Positions 25,000 through 34,320 of a stretch of 64,000 nucleotides of DNA are shown piece after piece; the first letter of the stretch is position 1; each line of letters opens with the position of its first letter. The stretch is from JALYUA01 sp038239305 (GTDB lineage: Bacteria > Acidobacteriota > Thermoanaerobaculia > UBA5066 > Gp7-AA6). The notes under the pieces are model-generated. The model worked only from the letters and a program-made list of their open reading frames with translations. It had not been told where the DNA came from and ran no database searches. The DNA is taken from assembly GCA_038239305.1 (NCBI GenBank), contig JBBSEW010000003.1:57698-121697 (forward strand). Direction: 5' to 3'. The translations under genes and the position numbers were made by a program.

Positions 25000-27084
25000 A
25001 TGAGCCGCCACGATTTTCTTCTCGAGATCCGCACCGAGGAAATTCCGGCCGGCGCCCTGACAGGCGCGCGGACCGACCTGTTGCGCCGCACCGTGGAGGC
25101 TCTCGCCGACGAGGGCCTCGTGCCCGAGGCGAGCCAGTCCTTCGCGACGCCCCGCCGGCTCATCCTGTGGTTGCGGGGTCTCCCGGAACGCCAGGAGGAC
25201 CGCTCGTCGGAGGTCGTCGGGCCGTCGGCCACGGCGGCGTTCGACGCACAGAACAATCCGACGAAGGCCGCCGAAGGGTTCGCGCGGGCGCAGAAGGTGG
25301 AGGTGTCGGAGCTCGTCGTCATCGATTCACCGCGCGGCCGTGTCGTGGCCGCCCGCCGGACGATCCCGGGCCGCCCGAGCGAGGACGTGCTCGCGGAGGT
25401 TGTTCCGCGGGTGCTCGGCGGCCTCTCCTTTCCGAAGACGATGCGATGGGGACGGGGCGAGAACGTGTTCGTGCGCCCGGTTCGCGGTGTGCTCGCTCTC
25501 TTTGCGGGAAGGGTGGTTCCTCTCCAGGTCTTCGGCGTCGCGGCCACGGACACGACCGTCGGGCATCGCATTCTGGCGGACGGCTCGCTCCCGGTGACCG
25601 GGGCGGAGGACTTCCTCGCGAAGCTGCGCGCGGCCGGCGTCGAGCCCGACGGCGAGGTCCGGAGGCTCACGATCCTCGAGTCCTCGCGGGCGATGGCGCA
25701 GGAGGTGGGCGGCTCGATCGAGACGGACGCCGATCTGGTCGCGACGCTCGCCGATCTCGTCGAGTGGCCGGGCACGGTCCGCGGATCTTTCTCTCCCGAG
25801 TTCCTGGACATCCCCGAGGAGATCACGACGACGGCGATGCGCGTGCACCAGAAGTATCTTCCCGTGCGCGGGCCGGCCGGCCTGCTGCCGCATTTCGTGG
25901 CGATCATGGACAACGACCAGGACCGGAAGGGTCTCATCGCGAAGGGCAACGAGTGGGTCTTAAATGCGCGCCTCGGCGACGCCCGTTTCTTCTACGAGAC
26001 GGACATCCGGCAGCCGCTCGATTCGCGACTCGAGGATCTCGCGCGGCTGACGTTCCAGGACCGTCTCGGCGACTACCGGCAGAAGACGGGCCGGCTGCAG
26101 GACCTGGCCGAGACCATCGCGCACGTCGTCGGGCGGCCGGATCTCGTCGAGCCGGTCCTGTCCGCCGCTCGCCTGTCGAAAGTCGACCTCACGACCCTCA
26201 TGGTCAAGGAATTCACCGACCTCCAGGGCGTCGTCGGAGGAATCTATGCGCGCCGCGAGGGATATTCCGACTCCGTCTGGCGGGCGATCTACGACCAGTA
26301 TCGGCCCTCCTCCTCGTCGGACGACCCTCCGCGGGAAGCGGCCGGAGCCGTGCTCTCCCTCGCGGACCGCTTCGACACACTGGTCGGGCTGTTCACGGTC
26401 GGCCTGATTCCGACGGGCTCTCGCGATCCGTACGGGCTGCGCCGGGCGGCATTCGGGATCGTGTCCATCGCGACCTCGCGGCGCTGGCGTCTCGACTGGC
26501 GGCCGGTGGTCCGCAAGGCCATCTCGCTGTACCCGCACGCCTCGGGAGGCGACGGCGAGAAGGGGGAGAAGATCGTCTCGGACCTGGAGGGATTCTTCGC
26601 GGAGCGGATGAAGACCCTGCTCGAGCGCCGCGGCCACGCGCATGACGAGATCGCCGCCGTGCTGAACGTCGGGATCTGGGACTTCGCGGATGCGGCCGAC
26701 CGGGCCCAGGCGCTCTCGCAGGCGCGCCGGGAAACGGATTTCCGGACGCTCGTTCTCGCGTTCAAGAGGATCCGCAACATCGTGGGGACCGACGATCACG
26801 GCGCTCCCCGCCAGGACCTGTACCGGGAGAGCGCCGAATCGCAGCTCGCGGCCGACTTCGCGCAGGCGCGGCAGGCGCTCGAGGAGCTGACCCGATCCCG
26901 GCGGTACGGAGAAGCGATGGGGATGATCGCGTCGATCGCGCCGTCTCTCGACCGCTTTTTCGTCGAAGTCCTCGTCAACGCCCCCGAGGAGGACCTCCGC
27001 CGGAACCGGCTGGCTCTCCTCGCGGCCATCCAGAAGGAGTTCTCGCATCTCGCGGACTTCTCCGAGATCGTTGTAGAAAAGTGA
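25000..27084 (+). CDS. glyS: glycyl-tRNA synthetase beta subunit
   Basis: The beta subunit, needed for tRNA binding and for activity of GlyQ. The protein has 694 residues from MSRHDFLLEIRTEEIPAGAL, the typical family start. An HD-like domain lies in the middle and a C-terminal anticodon-binding DALR-type region (FKRIRNIVG near residue 590) at the end. The full length is normal. It lies in the recO-glyQ-glyS-ppdK series. Confidence 0.96.
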   Translation: MSRHDFLLEIRTEEIPAGALTGARTDLLRRTVEALADEGLVPEASQSFATPRRLILWLRGLPERQEDRSSEVVGPSATAAFDAQNNPTKAAEGFARAQKVEVSELVVIDSPRGRVVAARRTIPGRPSEDVLAEVVPRVLGGLSFPKTMRWGRGENVFVRPVRGVLALFAGRVVPLQVFGVAATDTTVGHRILADGSLPVTGAEDFLAKLRAAGVEPDGEVRRLTILESSRAMAQEVGGSIETDADLVATLADLVEWPGTVRGSFSPEFLDIPEEITTTAMRVHQKYLPVRGPAGLLPHFVAIMDNDQDRKGLIAKGNEWVLNARLGDARFFYETDIRQPLDSRLEDLARLTFQDRLGDYRQKTGRLQDLAETIAHVVGRPDLVEPVLSAARLSKVDLTTLMVKEFTDLQGVVGGIYARREGYSDSVWRAIYDQYRPSSSSDDPPREAAGAVLSLADRFDTLVGLFTVGLIPTGSRDPYGLRRAAFGIVSIATSRRWRLDWRPVVRKAISLYPHASGGDGEKGEKIVSDLEGFFAERMKTLLERRGHAHDEIAAVLNVGIWDFADAADRAQALSQARRETDFRTLVLAFKRIRNIVGTDDHGAPRQDLYRESAESQLAADFAQARQALEELTRSRRYGEAMGMIASIAPSLDRFFVEVLVNAPEEDLRRNRLALLAAIQKEFSHLADFSEIVVEK

Positions 27085-27121
27085 CATCCGGCCGCGGCAT
27101 GGCCGCGGGAGGAGGCCCTTC

Positions 27122-29830
27122 GTGAAGAGAGTTTTCTTTTTCGGCAACGGCGTTGCGGAGGGAGCGGGTCTCGGGAAGGAAACCCTCGGAGGGAAAGGAT
27201 CCGGGCTCGCGGAAATGACCGCGCTCGGGATTCCCGTTCCGCCGGGCTTCACGATCGAGACGGCCGTGTGCGCCGATTTCTCGCACGGCGCGAGCCTCGA
27301 CGGCGTCCGCGACGAGGTCGAGTCCTCGCTCGCGCACCTCGAGCAGACGACGGGCAAGAGGTTCGGCGACGCCGTCGATCCGCTGCTCGTCTCCGTGCGG
27401 TCCGGCGCCCGGTCCTCCATGCCGGGCATGATGGACACGATCCTGAACCTCGGGTTGACGAAGAACGCGCTGAAGGGCCTCGCGGCCGCGTCCGGAGACC
27501 GTTTCGCGATGGACTGCCGGCGACGCTTTCTCGAGATGTATTCGGACGTCGTGCTCCGCGTGCCGCGCGAAGAGTTCGAGAGCGTGCTGGCCGCACAGAA
27601 GAAGGCCCGCGGCGTCGCCTCGGATCTCGAGCTCGGAGCGGACGACCTCGCCGCGATCGTCCATCGCAGCGAAGAGATCGTCCGGGCCAAGACCGGCAAG
27701 GACTTTCCGGACGACGCGCGCGAGCAGTTGTGGGGCGCGATCGCCGCGGTCTTCCGCTCCTGGGAGAACGATCGCGCCAAGACCTATCGCAAGCTGCACC
27801 ACATCCCGGACGACTGGGGCACGGCCGTCAACGTCCAGTCGATGGTTTTCGGAAACCGGGGGGAGACGTCGGCGACCGGTGTCGCCTTCACCCGCGATCC
27901 GTCGACGGGGGAGCGCCTTTTCTACGGAGAGTTCCTGCCGAACGCGCAGGGGGAGGACGTCGTCGCGGGGATCCGCACGCCGCGCCCGCTCACGAAGGAT
28001 GGGTCGGGGACCTCCCTCGAGGAGACGATGCCGGAGGCATTCGCGGAGCTTCTGCGGCTGCGCGACGTCCTCGAAATGCGATATCGCGACATGCAGGACC
28101 TCGAGTTCACGATCGAGGATCGAAAGCTCTATCTCCTCCAGACACGCAGCGGGAAGCGAACGGGATTCGCCGCCGTCCGGATCGCCACCGAAATGGTCGA
28201 CGAGGGACTCATCTCGGAAGAAGAGGCCATTTCGCGCGTGGAATCGGAGCAGCTCATCCAGCTCCTGGCGCCGGTGTTCCCCGGCAAAGAGAAAGAGATG
28301 GCCGTGAAGGGTGGCCGGTTCCTCGGCAAGGGCCTCCCCGCGGGGCCGGGAGCGGCTTGCGGCCGCGTGGCTTTCACGGCCGAGCGGGCGGTGGAGATGG
28401 CGAATACCGGCGAGCCAGTCATCCTCGTGCGCGAGGAGACGTCGCCGGAAGACATCGCCGGCATGCACGCCTCCGTCGGCATCCTGACGACGCGAGGTGG
28501 CATGACGTCGCACGCGGCCGTCGTCGCGCGCGGCATGGGGAAGACGTGCGTCGTCGGCGCGGGGGACATTACCGTCGACCTGGCGCATGGCCAGGTTCGT
28601 GCCCTCGGTCTCTCTGCCTCGGAAGGGGACTGGATGTCCGTCGACGGGTCCACGGGCGAGGTCATCCTCGGGCAGCTCCCGACGTCGCCCTCCGAAGTCC
28701 TGCGCGTCGTGATCGGGGGCGCGATGCCGGTCGAAGAATCGGCCGTGGCGCTTTCATTCACCCGACTCCTCGCGTGGGCGGACTCCCGCCGCCGGCTGGG
28801 AGTCCGGGCCAACGCCGACACTCCGGAGGATGCCCGCATCGCCCGGCTCTTCGGAGCCGAGGGCATCGGGCTGTGCCGTACCGAGCACATGTTCTTCGAG
28901 GAGAAACGGATCCTGGCCGTCCGCGAGATGATCCTCGCCCACGACGGCGAAGGGCGGAGGGCGGCGCTCGCGAAGATTCTCCCCATGCAGCGCGAGGATT
29001 TTCTCGGGATCTTCCGGGAGATGGGCGGAAGGCCCGTGACGATCCGTCTGCTCGATCCGCCGCTGCACGAGTTTCTGCCGAAGGAGGAGGAAGCGGTGCG
29101 CAGGACGGCGGAGGACCTCGGCGTGTCCCCCGAATTCGTGCGCGAGCGCGTCCACGCCCTGGCCGAGGTCAACCCGATGCTCGGTCACCGCGGCTGCCGG
29201 CTCGGCATCACGCACCCCGAGATCTACGAGACCCAGGTCTGCGCGATTTTCGAGGCCGCCGCGCTGGCGCTCGCGGAGGGCGTCCATCCCAATCCCGAGA
29301 TCATGATTCCCCTGGTCGGCGCAAAGGGCGAGTTCGATCGGCTGAAGAAGCTCGTCGACGAGACGGCGAAGAGGATCGCGGGCAATCGCGTCAACTACCG
29401 CGTCGGAACCATGATCGAAGTACCGCGCGCCGCCCTGCGCGCCAACCGCATCGCGTTGAACTGCGATTTCTTCTCGTTCGGGACGAACGACCTCACGCAG
29501 CTGACCTACGGCTATTCGCGCGACGACGCCGCGTCGTTTCTCCCGGCCTACATCGCGGAGGGGATTCTCCCGGAGGATCCGTTCGTGAGCCTCGATCAGT
29601 ACGGCGTCGGAGAGCTCGTCTCGCTCGCGACGCGGCGCGGAAGGGAAGCGAAGCCCGGCCTCAAAGTGGGCATCTGCGGCGAGCACGGGGGCGATCCGCG
29701 CTCGATCGAGTTCTTCCACACGGTCGGACTCGACTACGTCTCCTGCTCCCCGTTCCGCGTCCCGATCGCCCGTCTCGCGGCGGCCCGCGCGGCGATCGCG
29801 GGGGGAGTGTCCGGGTCGGCGACGGCGTGA
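27122..29830 (+). CDS. ppdK: pyruvate, phosphate dikinase
   Basis: Interconverts pyruvate + ATP + phosphate and PEP + AMP + pyrophosphate. The protein has 902 residues from a GTG behind GGGAGGAGG. The N-terminal ATP-grasp domain has SVRSGARSSMPGMMDTILNL near residue 90. The phospho-His domain has GGMTSHAAVVARGMGK (catalytic His near residue 460). The C-terminal TIM barrel contains GTEGIGLCR-like (GAEGIGLCRTEHMF) and CGEHGGDP. With pckA in the same window, the cell has two ways to make PEP for gluconeogenesis. Confidence 0.97.
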   Translation: MKRVFFFGNGVAEGAGLGKETLGGKGSGLAEMTALGIPVPPGFTIETAVCADFSHGASLDGVRDEVESSLAHLEQTTGKRFGDAVDPLLVSVRSGARSSMPGMMDTILNLGLTKNALKGLAAASGDRFAMDCRRRFLEMYSDVVLRVPREEFESVLAAQKKARGVASDLELGADDLAAIVHRSEEIVRAKTGKDFPDDAREQLWGAIAAVFRSWENDRAKTYRKLHHIPDDWGTAVNVQSMVFGNRGETSATGVAFTRDPSTGERLFYGEFLPNAQGEDVVAGIRTPRPLTKDGSGTSLEETMPEAFAELLRLRDVLEMRYRDMQDLEFTIEDRKLYLLQTRSGKRTGFAAVRIATEMVDEGLISEEEAISRVESEQLIQLLAPVFPGKEKEMAVKGGRFLGKGLPAGPGAACGRVAFTAERAVEMANTGEPVILVREETSPEDIAGMHASVGILTTRGGMTSHAAVVARGMGKTCVVGAGDITVDLAHGQVRALGLSASEGDWMSVDGSTGEVILGQLPTSPSEVLRVVIGGAMPVEESAVALSFTRLLAWADSRRRLGVRANADTPEDARIARLFGAEGIGLCRTEHMFFEEKRILAVREMILAHDGEGRRAALAKILPMQREDFLGIFREMGGRPVTIRLLDPPLHEFLPKEEEAVRRTAEDLGVSPEFVRERVHALAEVNPMLGHRGCRLGITHPEIYETQVCAIFEAAALALAEGVHPNPEIMIPLVGAKGEFDRLKKLVDETAKRIAGNRVNYRVGTMIEVPRAALRANRIALNCDFFSFGTNDLTQLTYGYSRDDAASFLPAYIAEGILPEDPFVSLDQYGVGELVSLATRRGREAKPGLKVGICGEHGGDPRSIEFFHTVGLDYVSCSPFRVPIARLAAARAAIAGGVSGSATA

Positions 29831-29858
29831 TGGCGTGCAGTTGTCAGTGGGCGGCCTT

Positions 29859-29900
29859 CCGCTGTCCGCTGTCAGTTCTGAGTTCTGAGTTCTGAGGTTG
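29859..29900. repeat. heptamer array (CCGCTGT, AGTTCTG) after ppdK
   Basis: CCGCTGT twice, then three units of the AGTTCTG word, followed by degenerate T/G-rich heptads up to about 29928 (for example GGTTTGG, TTTTTGG). The gap 29831-30068 holds this array, a GC-rich middle in which I see nothing, and a second array. No terminator was seen for ppdK. Confidence 0.85.
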
Positions 29901-30005
29901 GGTTTGGTTTTTGGGTTTCGAATTATTCTCGCGGGGCTTCGAGCCAGGCACCGAACCGGATACGGGAGAAGGGATAACGGAGTACGGCCCGGCCGCCTGC
30001 GAGCC

Positions 30006-30061
30006 GAGAGCGGAGAGCTGAGAGCTGAGAGCTGAGAGCTGAGAGCTGATAGCTGATAGCT
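30006..30061. repeat. heptamer array GAGAGCT/GATAGCT at a start codon
   Basis: GAGAGCG once, GAGAGCT five times and GATAGCT twice, eight perfect heptads. It ends seven bases before the amidohydrolase ATG and occupies the whole ribosome-binding region. The GCTATCA word at 33582-33602 is the reverse complement of the TGATAGC phase of this array. Confidence 0.9.
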
Positions 30062-30068
30062 TAACGCC

Positions 30069-31730
30069 ATGCTCTGGCTCGCCACCCTCATCCTCCTGGC
30101 GCGGGTCTCTCCCACGCCGGAAGCTCCACCCCCCGCAGACCTCGTGCTCGTGTCTGCGAAGATCTGGACCGGCGACCCGGCACGTCCTGAGGCGGAGGCG
30201 CTCGCGGTCCGGAGCGGGCGCATCGTCGCGGTCGGAACGAATGCCGCGATCGAGAAGCTTCGAGGCCCGTCGACGACCGTCGTGGACGGAAAGGGCCGGC
30301 GCGTCCTTCCCGGCCTGATCGACGCGCACACCCACATGTCGGGAGGAGGCCTCGACCTTCTGGCGCTCGACCTGCGGCACACGAAGGACCCGGCCGATTT
30401 CACGAAGATGGTGGCGGACTACGCGAAGACGCGGCCGGAAGGCGTCTGGCTGACGGACGGCGCATGGGATCACGAGCAGTGGTCGCCGGTCCGGCTTCCG
30501 ACCCGGGAGATGCTCGATCCCGTGACGACCGGTCACCCGACCTGCCTCCCGCGCCAGGACGGCCACATGTCCGTCTGCAATTCCCTCGCGCTTCGACTCG
30601 CGAAGATCGGGCGCGGAACGCCGGACCCGCCCGGAGGCGTCATCGTCCGGGACGCGAACGGAGAGCCGACGGGCGTGCTGAAGGACGCGGCGATGGATGC
30701 GGTCAACGCGGTGCGGCCGGCTCGGACGCGAGCGGAGCTGCTCGGTGCGCTGCGGGCGGCCATGAAACACGCCGCGAGCGTCGGCGTGACATCCGTTCAG
30801 GATCTTCCCGGCGATCCGGACGACCTCGGTACATGGGAGGCGCTGCGAGCGGCCGGCGAGCTGACCGTGCGCGTGCACTATCGGCTTCCGCTCTCGAGCT
30901 GGGAGAAGGCCCGCGACCGGCGCGCGTCCATGAGAAACGACGAGTGGCTTCGACTCGGAGGCGTGAAGGGCTACGCCGACGGATCCCTGGGCTCGGAGAC
31001 GGCGCTGTTCGACGCCCCCTACGGCGGGGATCCGAACAACCGGGGCGTGTTCGCGTCGGAAGCCATTCCGATGTCGCGCCTCGAAGAACGCGTCGCCGGA
31101 GCGGACAGGGCGGGGCTCCAGGTCGTCATCCACGCCATCGGTGACCGCGCGAACGCGGAGATCCTCGACGTGTACGAGAGGGTGGCGCGCGCGAACGGAC
31201 CTCGCGACCGCCGGTTCCGCATCGAGCACGCGCAGCACCTTCGCCCGGCGGACATCGCGCGGTTCGCGCGGCTCGGCGTCGTGGCATCGATGCAGCCGTA
31301 CCACGCAATCGACGACGGCCGGTGGGCAGAGTCGCGGATCGGTCGGGAGCGCAGCCGGACCACGTACGCGTTTCGATCGCTTCTCGACGCCGGCGCCCGG
31401 TTGGCTTTCGGTTCCGACTGGGACGTCGCCCCGCTGTCGCCGATCTTGGGCATCGACGCGGCGGTCACGCGGAGGACTCTCGACGGCAGGAATCCCGAGG
31501 GCTGGTTCCCGGAGCAGCGGATCTCCGTCGGAGAGGCTGTCGCGGCGTACACGTCGACCGCTGCCTGGGCCGCGTTCGAGGAGAACGAGAAGGGGACGTT
31601 GTCCGAGGGAAGGCTCGGAGATTTCGTCGTTCTCTCGCGGGACCTTCTCGCCGTTCCGAAGGACGAGATCGTCCGGACGCAGGTCGACGAGACCGTCGTC
31701 GGCGGGAAGATCGTTTACACGAGGCGATGA
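30069..31730 (+). CDS. secreted/membrane-anchored amidohydrolase, YtcJ-like
   Basis: A metal-dependent amidohydrolase of 553 residues. An N-terminal hydrophobic stretch (LWLATLILLARV) suggests export or anchoring. GLIDAHTHMSGGG near residue 88 carries the HxH metal ligands, VIHAIGDRAN near 355 a further His, RIEHAQHL near 385 the next, and FGSDWDVAPL near 452 the catalytic Asp. The set and length match the YtcJ-like amidohydrolase 3 family; the substrate is unknown. No ribosome-binding site precedes the ATG; a heptamer array sits there instead. Confidence 0.88.
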   Translation: MLWLATLILLARVSPTPEAPPPADLVLVSAKIWTGDPARPEAEALAVRSGRIVAVGTNAAIEKLRGPSTTVVDGKGRRVLPGLIDAHTHMSGGGLDLLALDLRHTKDPADFTKMVADYAKTRPEGVWLTDGAWDHEQWSPVRLPTREMLDPVTTGHPTCLPRQDGHMSVCNSLALRLAKIGRGTPDPPGGVIVRDANGEPTGVLKDAAMDAVNAVRPARTRAELLGALRAAMKHAASVGVTSVQDLPGDPDDLGTWEALRAAGELTVRVHYRLPLSSWEKARDRRASMRNDEWLRLGGVKGYADGSLGSETALFDAPYGGDPNNRGVFASEAIPMSRLEERVAGADRAGLQVVIHAIGDRANAEILDVYERVARANGPRDRRFRIEHAQHLRPADIARFARLGVVASMQPYHAIDDGRWAESRIGRERSRTTYAFRSLLDAGARLAFGSDWDVAPLSPILGIDAAVTRRTLDGRNPEGWFPEQRISVGEAVAAYTSTAAWAAFEENEKGTLSEGRLGDFVVLSRDLLAVPKDEIVRTQVDETVVGGKIVYTRR

Positions 31731-31779
31731 GAACCGTCTCCCGATCCGCGACTTCCGATCCCCGGCCCGGGCGCTCCTG

Positions 31780-33540
31780 ATGGCGCGCGTCCACAAGCTC
31801 TCGAGCGCGGTCATCGATCGCATCGCGGCCGGCGAGGTCGTGGAGCGTCCCGCTTCCGTCGTCAAGGAGCTCGTCGAAAACGCGCTCGACGCGGGGGCGG
31901 CGCGGATCGACGTCGAGATCGACGGCGGGGGAATCGCGCGGATCCTGGTCCGCGACGACGGGTCCGGAATGTCATCCGAGGACGCGCGGCTGGCGCTCGA
32001 GCGCCACGCGACGTCGAAGATCTCGTCGGACGAGGATCTCGCCGCCGTGTCGAGCTACGGGTTTCGCGGTGAAGCTCTTCCGTCGATCGCATCGGTTTCC
32101 GCGTTGACGGTGACGACCTCGGACTCGGCCTCCGGCGAGGCCGTGCGCATCCGGTCGGACTTTGGAACCCCGCCCGTCGCCGAGCCGGCTGCGCGGCCCC
32201 GGGGGACGGACGTCCTCGTCGAGAACCTCTTCGCGAAGACTCCCGCCCGCCGAAAGTTTCTCTCCTCCCCGGAGGCCGAGGGCCGCGCGGCCGCAGCCGC
32301 AGTGACGCGCGCGGCCCTGACGAACTCGTCCGTGGCGTTCTCCCTTCGGTCTTCCGGCCGGGAGCTGCTCGACGCGCCGGCGGCGGTCGACCGGTCCGCG
32401 CGAATCCTGCAGGTCTTCGGCCGCGAAACGCTCGGCGAGCTCGAGCCGTTCGAGGCCCGCTCGGGCGCCCTCCGAGTTTCCGGATTCGTGACGCGGGGGT
32501 CGGTCACGTTCGCGAGCCGGCGATTCCACTATCTCTTCGCGAACGGACGCCCGATCGAGGATCGGTCGCTCGCGCGGGCGATCGGCCAGGCGTCGCGCGA
32601 CGCGATTCGGACCGACCGCCATCCTGCGGTGTTTCTCTTCCTGACTGCCGAGCCGGGGGCTCTCGACGTCAACGTGTCGCCCTCGAAAACGCAGGTTCGT
32701 TTCGCCGACTCCGGCACGGCGTACCGTCTCGTGTACCACGCCGTCCAGTCGGCGCTCCTCTCGGGGAAGGAGGAGCGACGGTTGAAGCCGGTTCCGGCCG
32801 GCCCTTTCGAGGCGTCGCGCGTCGGCGAGGCCTCTGCGCCGTATCCGGCCGGAGAAGGAGCGGGAGCGGGCCCCTCATCGGTTCCTCCGCCGTCGATCGC
32901 GGGTTCCGGAATCGGGCCCTCGGAGATGCGTTCGTCCGATCCGGCGACCCCGGCCGAACGGCGCCCGCCCGAGACGGTTCCGATCGGGCAATACCGCGAG
33001 TCCTTCATCCTCGCGTCGGGACCGGAAGGTCTTCTCGTCATCGATCAGCACGCGGCCCACGAGCGCGTCCTGTACGAGCGGATCCGGGACCGGATCGCCT
33101 CCGGACGGCTTCTATCGCAGCGGCTCCTCGTTCCCGCTCTCTTCGAGGCGACACCGGAGGAGGCGGAAACGCTCGCGCTGCGGGAGCCTGACCTCGAGGC
33201 GGCGGGTTTCGAGATCGCGCCCATGTCCGGGCGCTCGTTCGGGATTTCGGCCCTGCCGGCGGAGGCTCTCTCGCGGACTCCCGCGGAAATGCTGCGGGAG
33301 GCGCTTGCGCGGCTCGCCGAGACCGGGACGGCCGACGAGGGGGAGCGCCGCGACCGCATGGCGGCCGGGATCGCGTGCCGGTCCGCGGTGACCATTCGAT
33401 ACCACCTGGCGCCCGAAGAGATCCGCCGCCTTGTTTCGGACTGGATGCGCTGCGAGGACCGCTTCACGTGCCCGCACGGCCGCCCGGTCGTGCTGTCGAT
33501 GAGCGAGGAGGAGCTCGAGAAGTACTTTCACAGACGGTGA
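31780..33540 (+). CDS. mutL: DNA mismatch repair protein MutL, endonuclease type
   Basis: MutL links MutS mismatch recognition to strand cutting. The protein has 586 residues from MARVHKLSSAVIDRIAAGEV. The GHKL ATPase motifs are ELVENALDAGA, DDGSGM and YGFRGEALPSIASVS. After a Pro/Ser-rich linker (about residues 340-405), the C-terminal domain has the metal endonuclease motif DQHAAHERVLYE near residue 422, with ACRSAV and CPHGRP completing the metal site. This is the nicking type, so MutH is not needed. A hairpin follows the stop directly. Confidence 0.96.
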   Translation: MARVHKLSSAVIDRIAAGEVVERPASVVKELVENALDAGAARIDVEIDGGGIARILVRDDGSGMSSEDARLALERHATSKISSDEDLAAVSSYGFRGEALPSIASVSALTVTTSDSASGEAVRIRSDFGTPPVAEPAARPRGTDVLVENLFAKTPARRKFLSSPEAEGRAAAAAVTRAALTNSSVAFSLRSSGRELLDAPAAVDRSARILQVFGRETLGELEPFEARSGALRVSGFVTRGSVTFASRRFHYLFANGRPIEDRSLARAIGQASRDAIRTDRHPAVFLFLTAEPGALDVNVSPSKTQVRFADSGTAYRLVYHAVQSALLSGKEERRLKPVPAGPFEASRVGEASAPYPAGEGAGAGPSSVPPPSIAGSGIGPSEMRSSDPATPAERRPPETVPIGQYRESFILASGPEGLLVIDQHAAHERVLYERIRDRIASGRLLSQRLLVPALFEATPEEAETLALREPDLEAAGFEIAPMSGRSFGISALPAEALSRTPAEMLREALARLAETGTADEGERRDRMAAGIACRSAVTIRYHLAPEEIRRLVSDWMRCEDRFTCPHGRPVVLSMSEEELEKYFHRR

Positions 33541-33560
33541 GAGCGGCCTCGCGGCCGCTC
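33541..33560 (+). terminator. hairpin immediately after mutL
   Basis: GAGCGGCC, loop TCGC, GGCCGCTC: a perfect 8-bp stem beginning at the base after the mutL stop. There is no T-run. It may slow or end transcription between the two convergent genes. Confidence 0.45.
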
Positions 33561-33581
33561 GCGGGATTCGGTTATCGGTCA

Positions 33582-33656
33582 GCTATCAGGTATCAGCTAT
33601 CAGCCACTCGTTTCCCGTTTCCCGTTTCCCCGGGCTTCGTTCTCTCGTTCTCTCGT
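33582..33656. repeat. mosaic of heptamer and octamer arrays
   Basis: GCTATCA, GGTATCA, GCTATCA; then GTTTCCC three times (33610-33630); then GTTCTCTC twice plus a partial copy. GTTTCCC is the reverse complement of the 17071 unit and GCTATCA of the 30050 unit. The mosaic fills the gap between the convergent mutL and TM2-like genes and stops about nine bases from the latter's stop codon. Confidence 0.9.
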
Positions 33657-33665
33657 TCTCTTTTC

Positions 33666-34301
33666 TCAAGGCGTCCTCGGTGGCATCCCCAGCCCGGCCT
33701 CGTTCTCCTGCCGCTTCCGGCGGACGTGGGTCACGATCAGGATCAGGCCGAGCAGGATGAACGCCGCCGGGGCGCCCCACCGGTCGAGAAAACTCCAGTC
33801 GATGTCGACGTACCGGTCGATGAGCCAGAGAGACCCCAGGCCCACGAGGATGACGCCCCAGGTCAGGCTCGCGGCGCTGTCGGACCGGCGCCGGAGGGCC
33901 GGGGTGCTCGCCGCGAACCCGGACTCGACGACGACGCCGCGATTCATTGCGTGCGCCTGCCGGACCGCGTCGATGATCGCGAAGAACCAGACGAAGGCGA
34001 TCAGGGGGCCGAAGAACTCGCCTCGGTGAGCCGCCGCGGTGATGCAGAACACGAAGGCGAGGCCGAAGAAGATCCCCCGCTGATAGAGGCCCAGATAGAG
34101 GTGTCCCAGGCCGGGGAACATCGACAGAAACCCCGCCAGCGCCGGTGACTTCTGGTCGGGGCCATACGCCACCGGCATCGGCGGCGGATAGGGCCCGGCG
34201 GGCGCGGCGTAAGGCGGCGGGGGGGACGCGGGCGGCGGCACGGCGGCCGCCGGGGGCGGCGTCGGGCCTGCGGAGAGCGGGGTTTCGTCCATGGCGTTCA
34301 T
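33666..34301 (-). CDS. TM2-like/DUF5668-type membrane protein with Pro-rich N-terminus
   Basis: A 211-residue protein. Residues 1-48 are rich in Pro and Ala (PPPAAAVPPPASPPPPYAAP). A pair of helices separated by a short turn then follows (FLSMFPGLGHLYLGLYQRGI), the pattern of TM2-type domains, and two more helices lie near the C-terminus (about residues 145-162 and 178-193). It is the third gene behind an ECF sigma factor and its anti-sigma factor, 19 bases after the latter, so it may be part of that regulon. AGGAGG lies 2 bases before the first ATG and 11 before a second at 34292, so the start is unclear. Confidence 0.75.
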   Translation of the reverse strand: MNAMDETPLSAGPTPPPAAAVPPPASPPPPYAAPAGPYPPPMPVAYGPDQKSPALAGFLSMFPGLGHLYLGLYQRGIFFGLAFVFCITAAAHRGEFFGPLIAFVWFFAIIDAVRQAHAMNRGVVVESGFAASTPALRRRSDSAASLTWGVILVGLGSLWLIDRYVDIDWSFLDRWGAPAAFILLGLILIVTHVRRKRQENEAGLGMPPRTP

Positions 34302-34320
34302 ATCCTCCTGGCGGCGCCTT

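Noticed and set aside
33541..33665. GTTTCCC and GTTCTCTC tracts as CRISPR repeats
   Set aside because: Units are 7-8 bases in direct contact, with no 20-40 base spacers and no cas genes.
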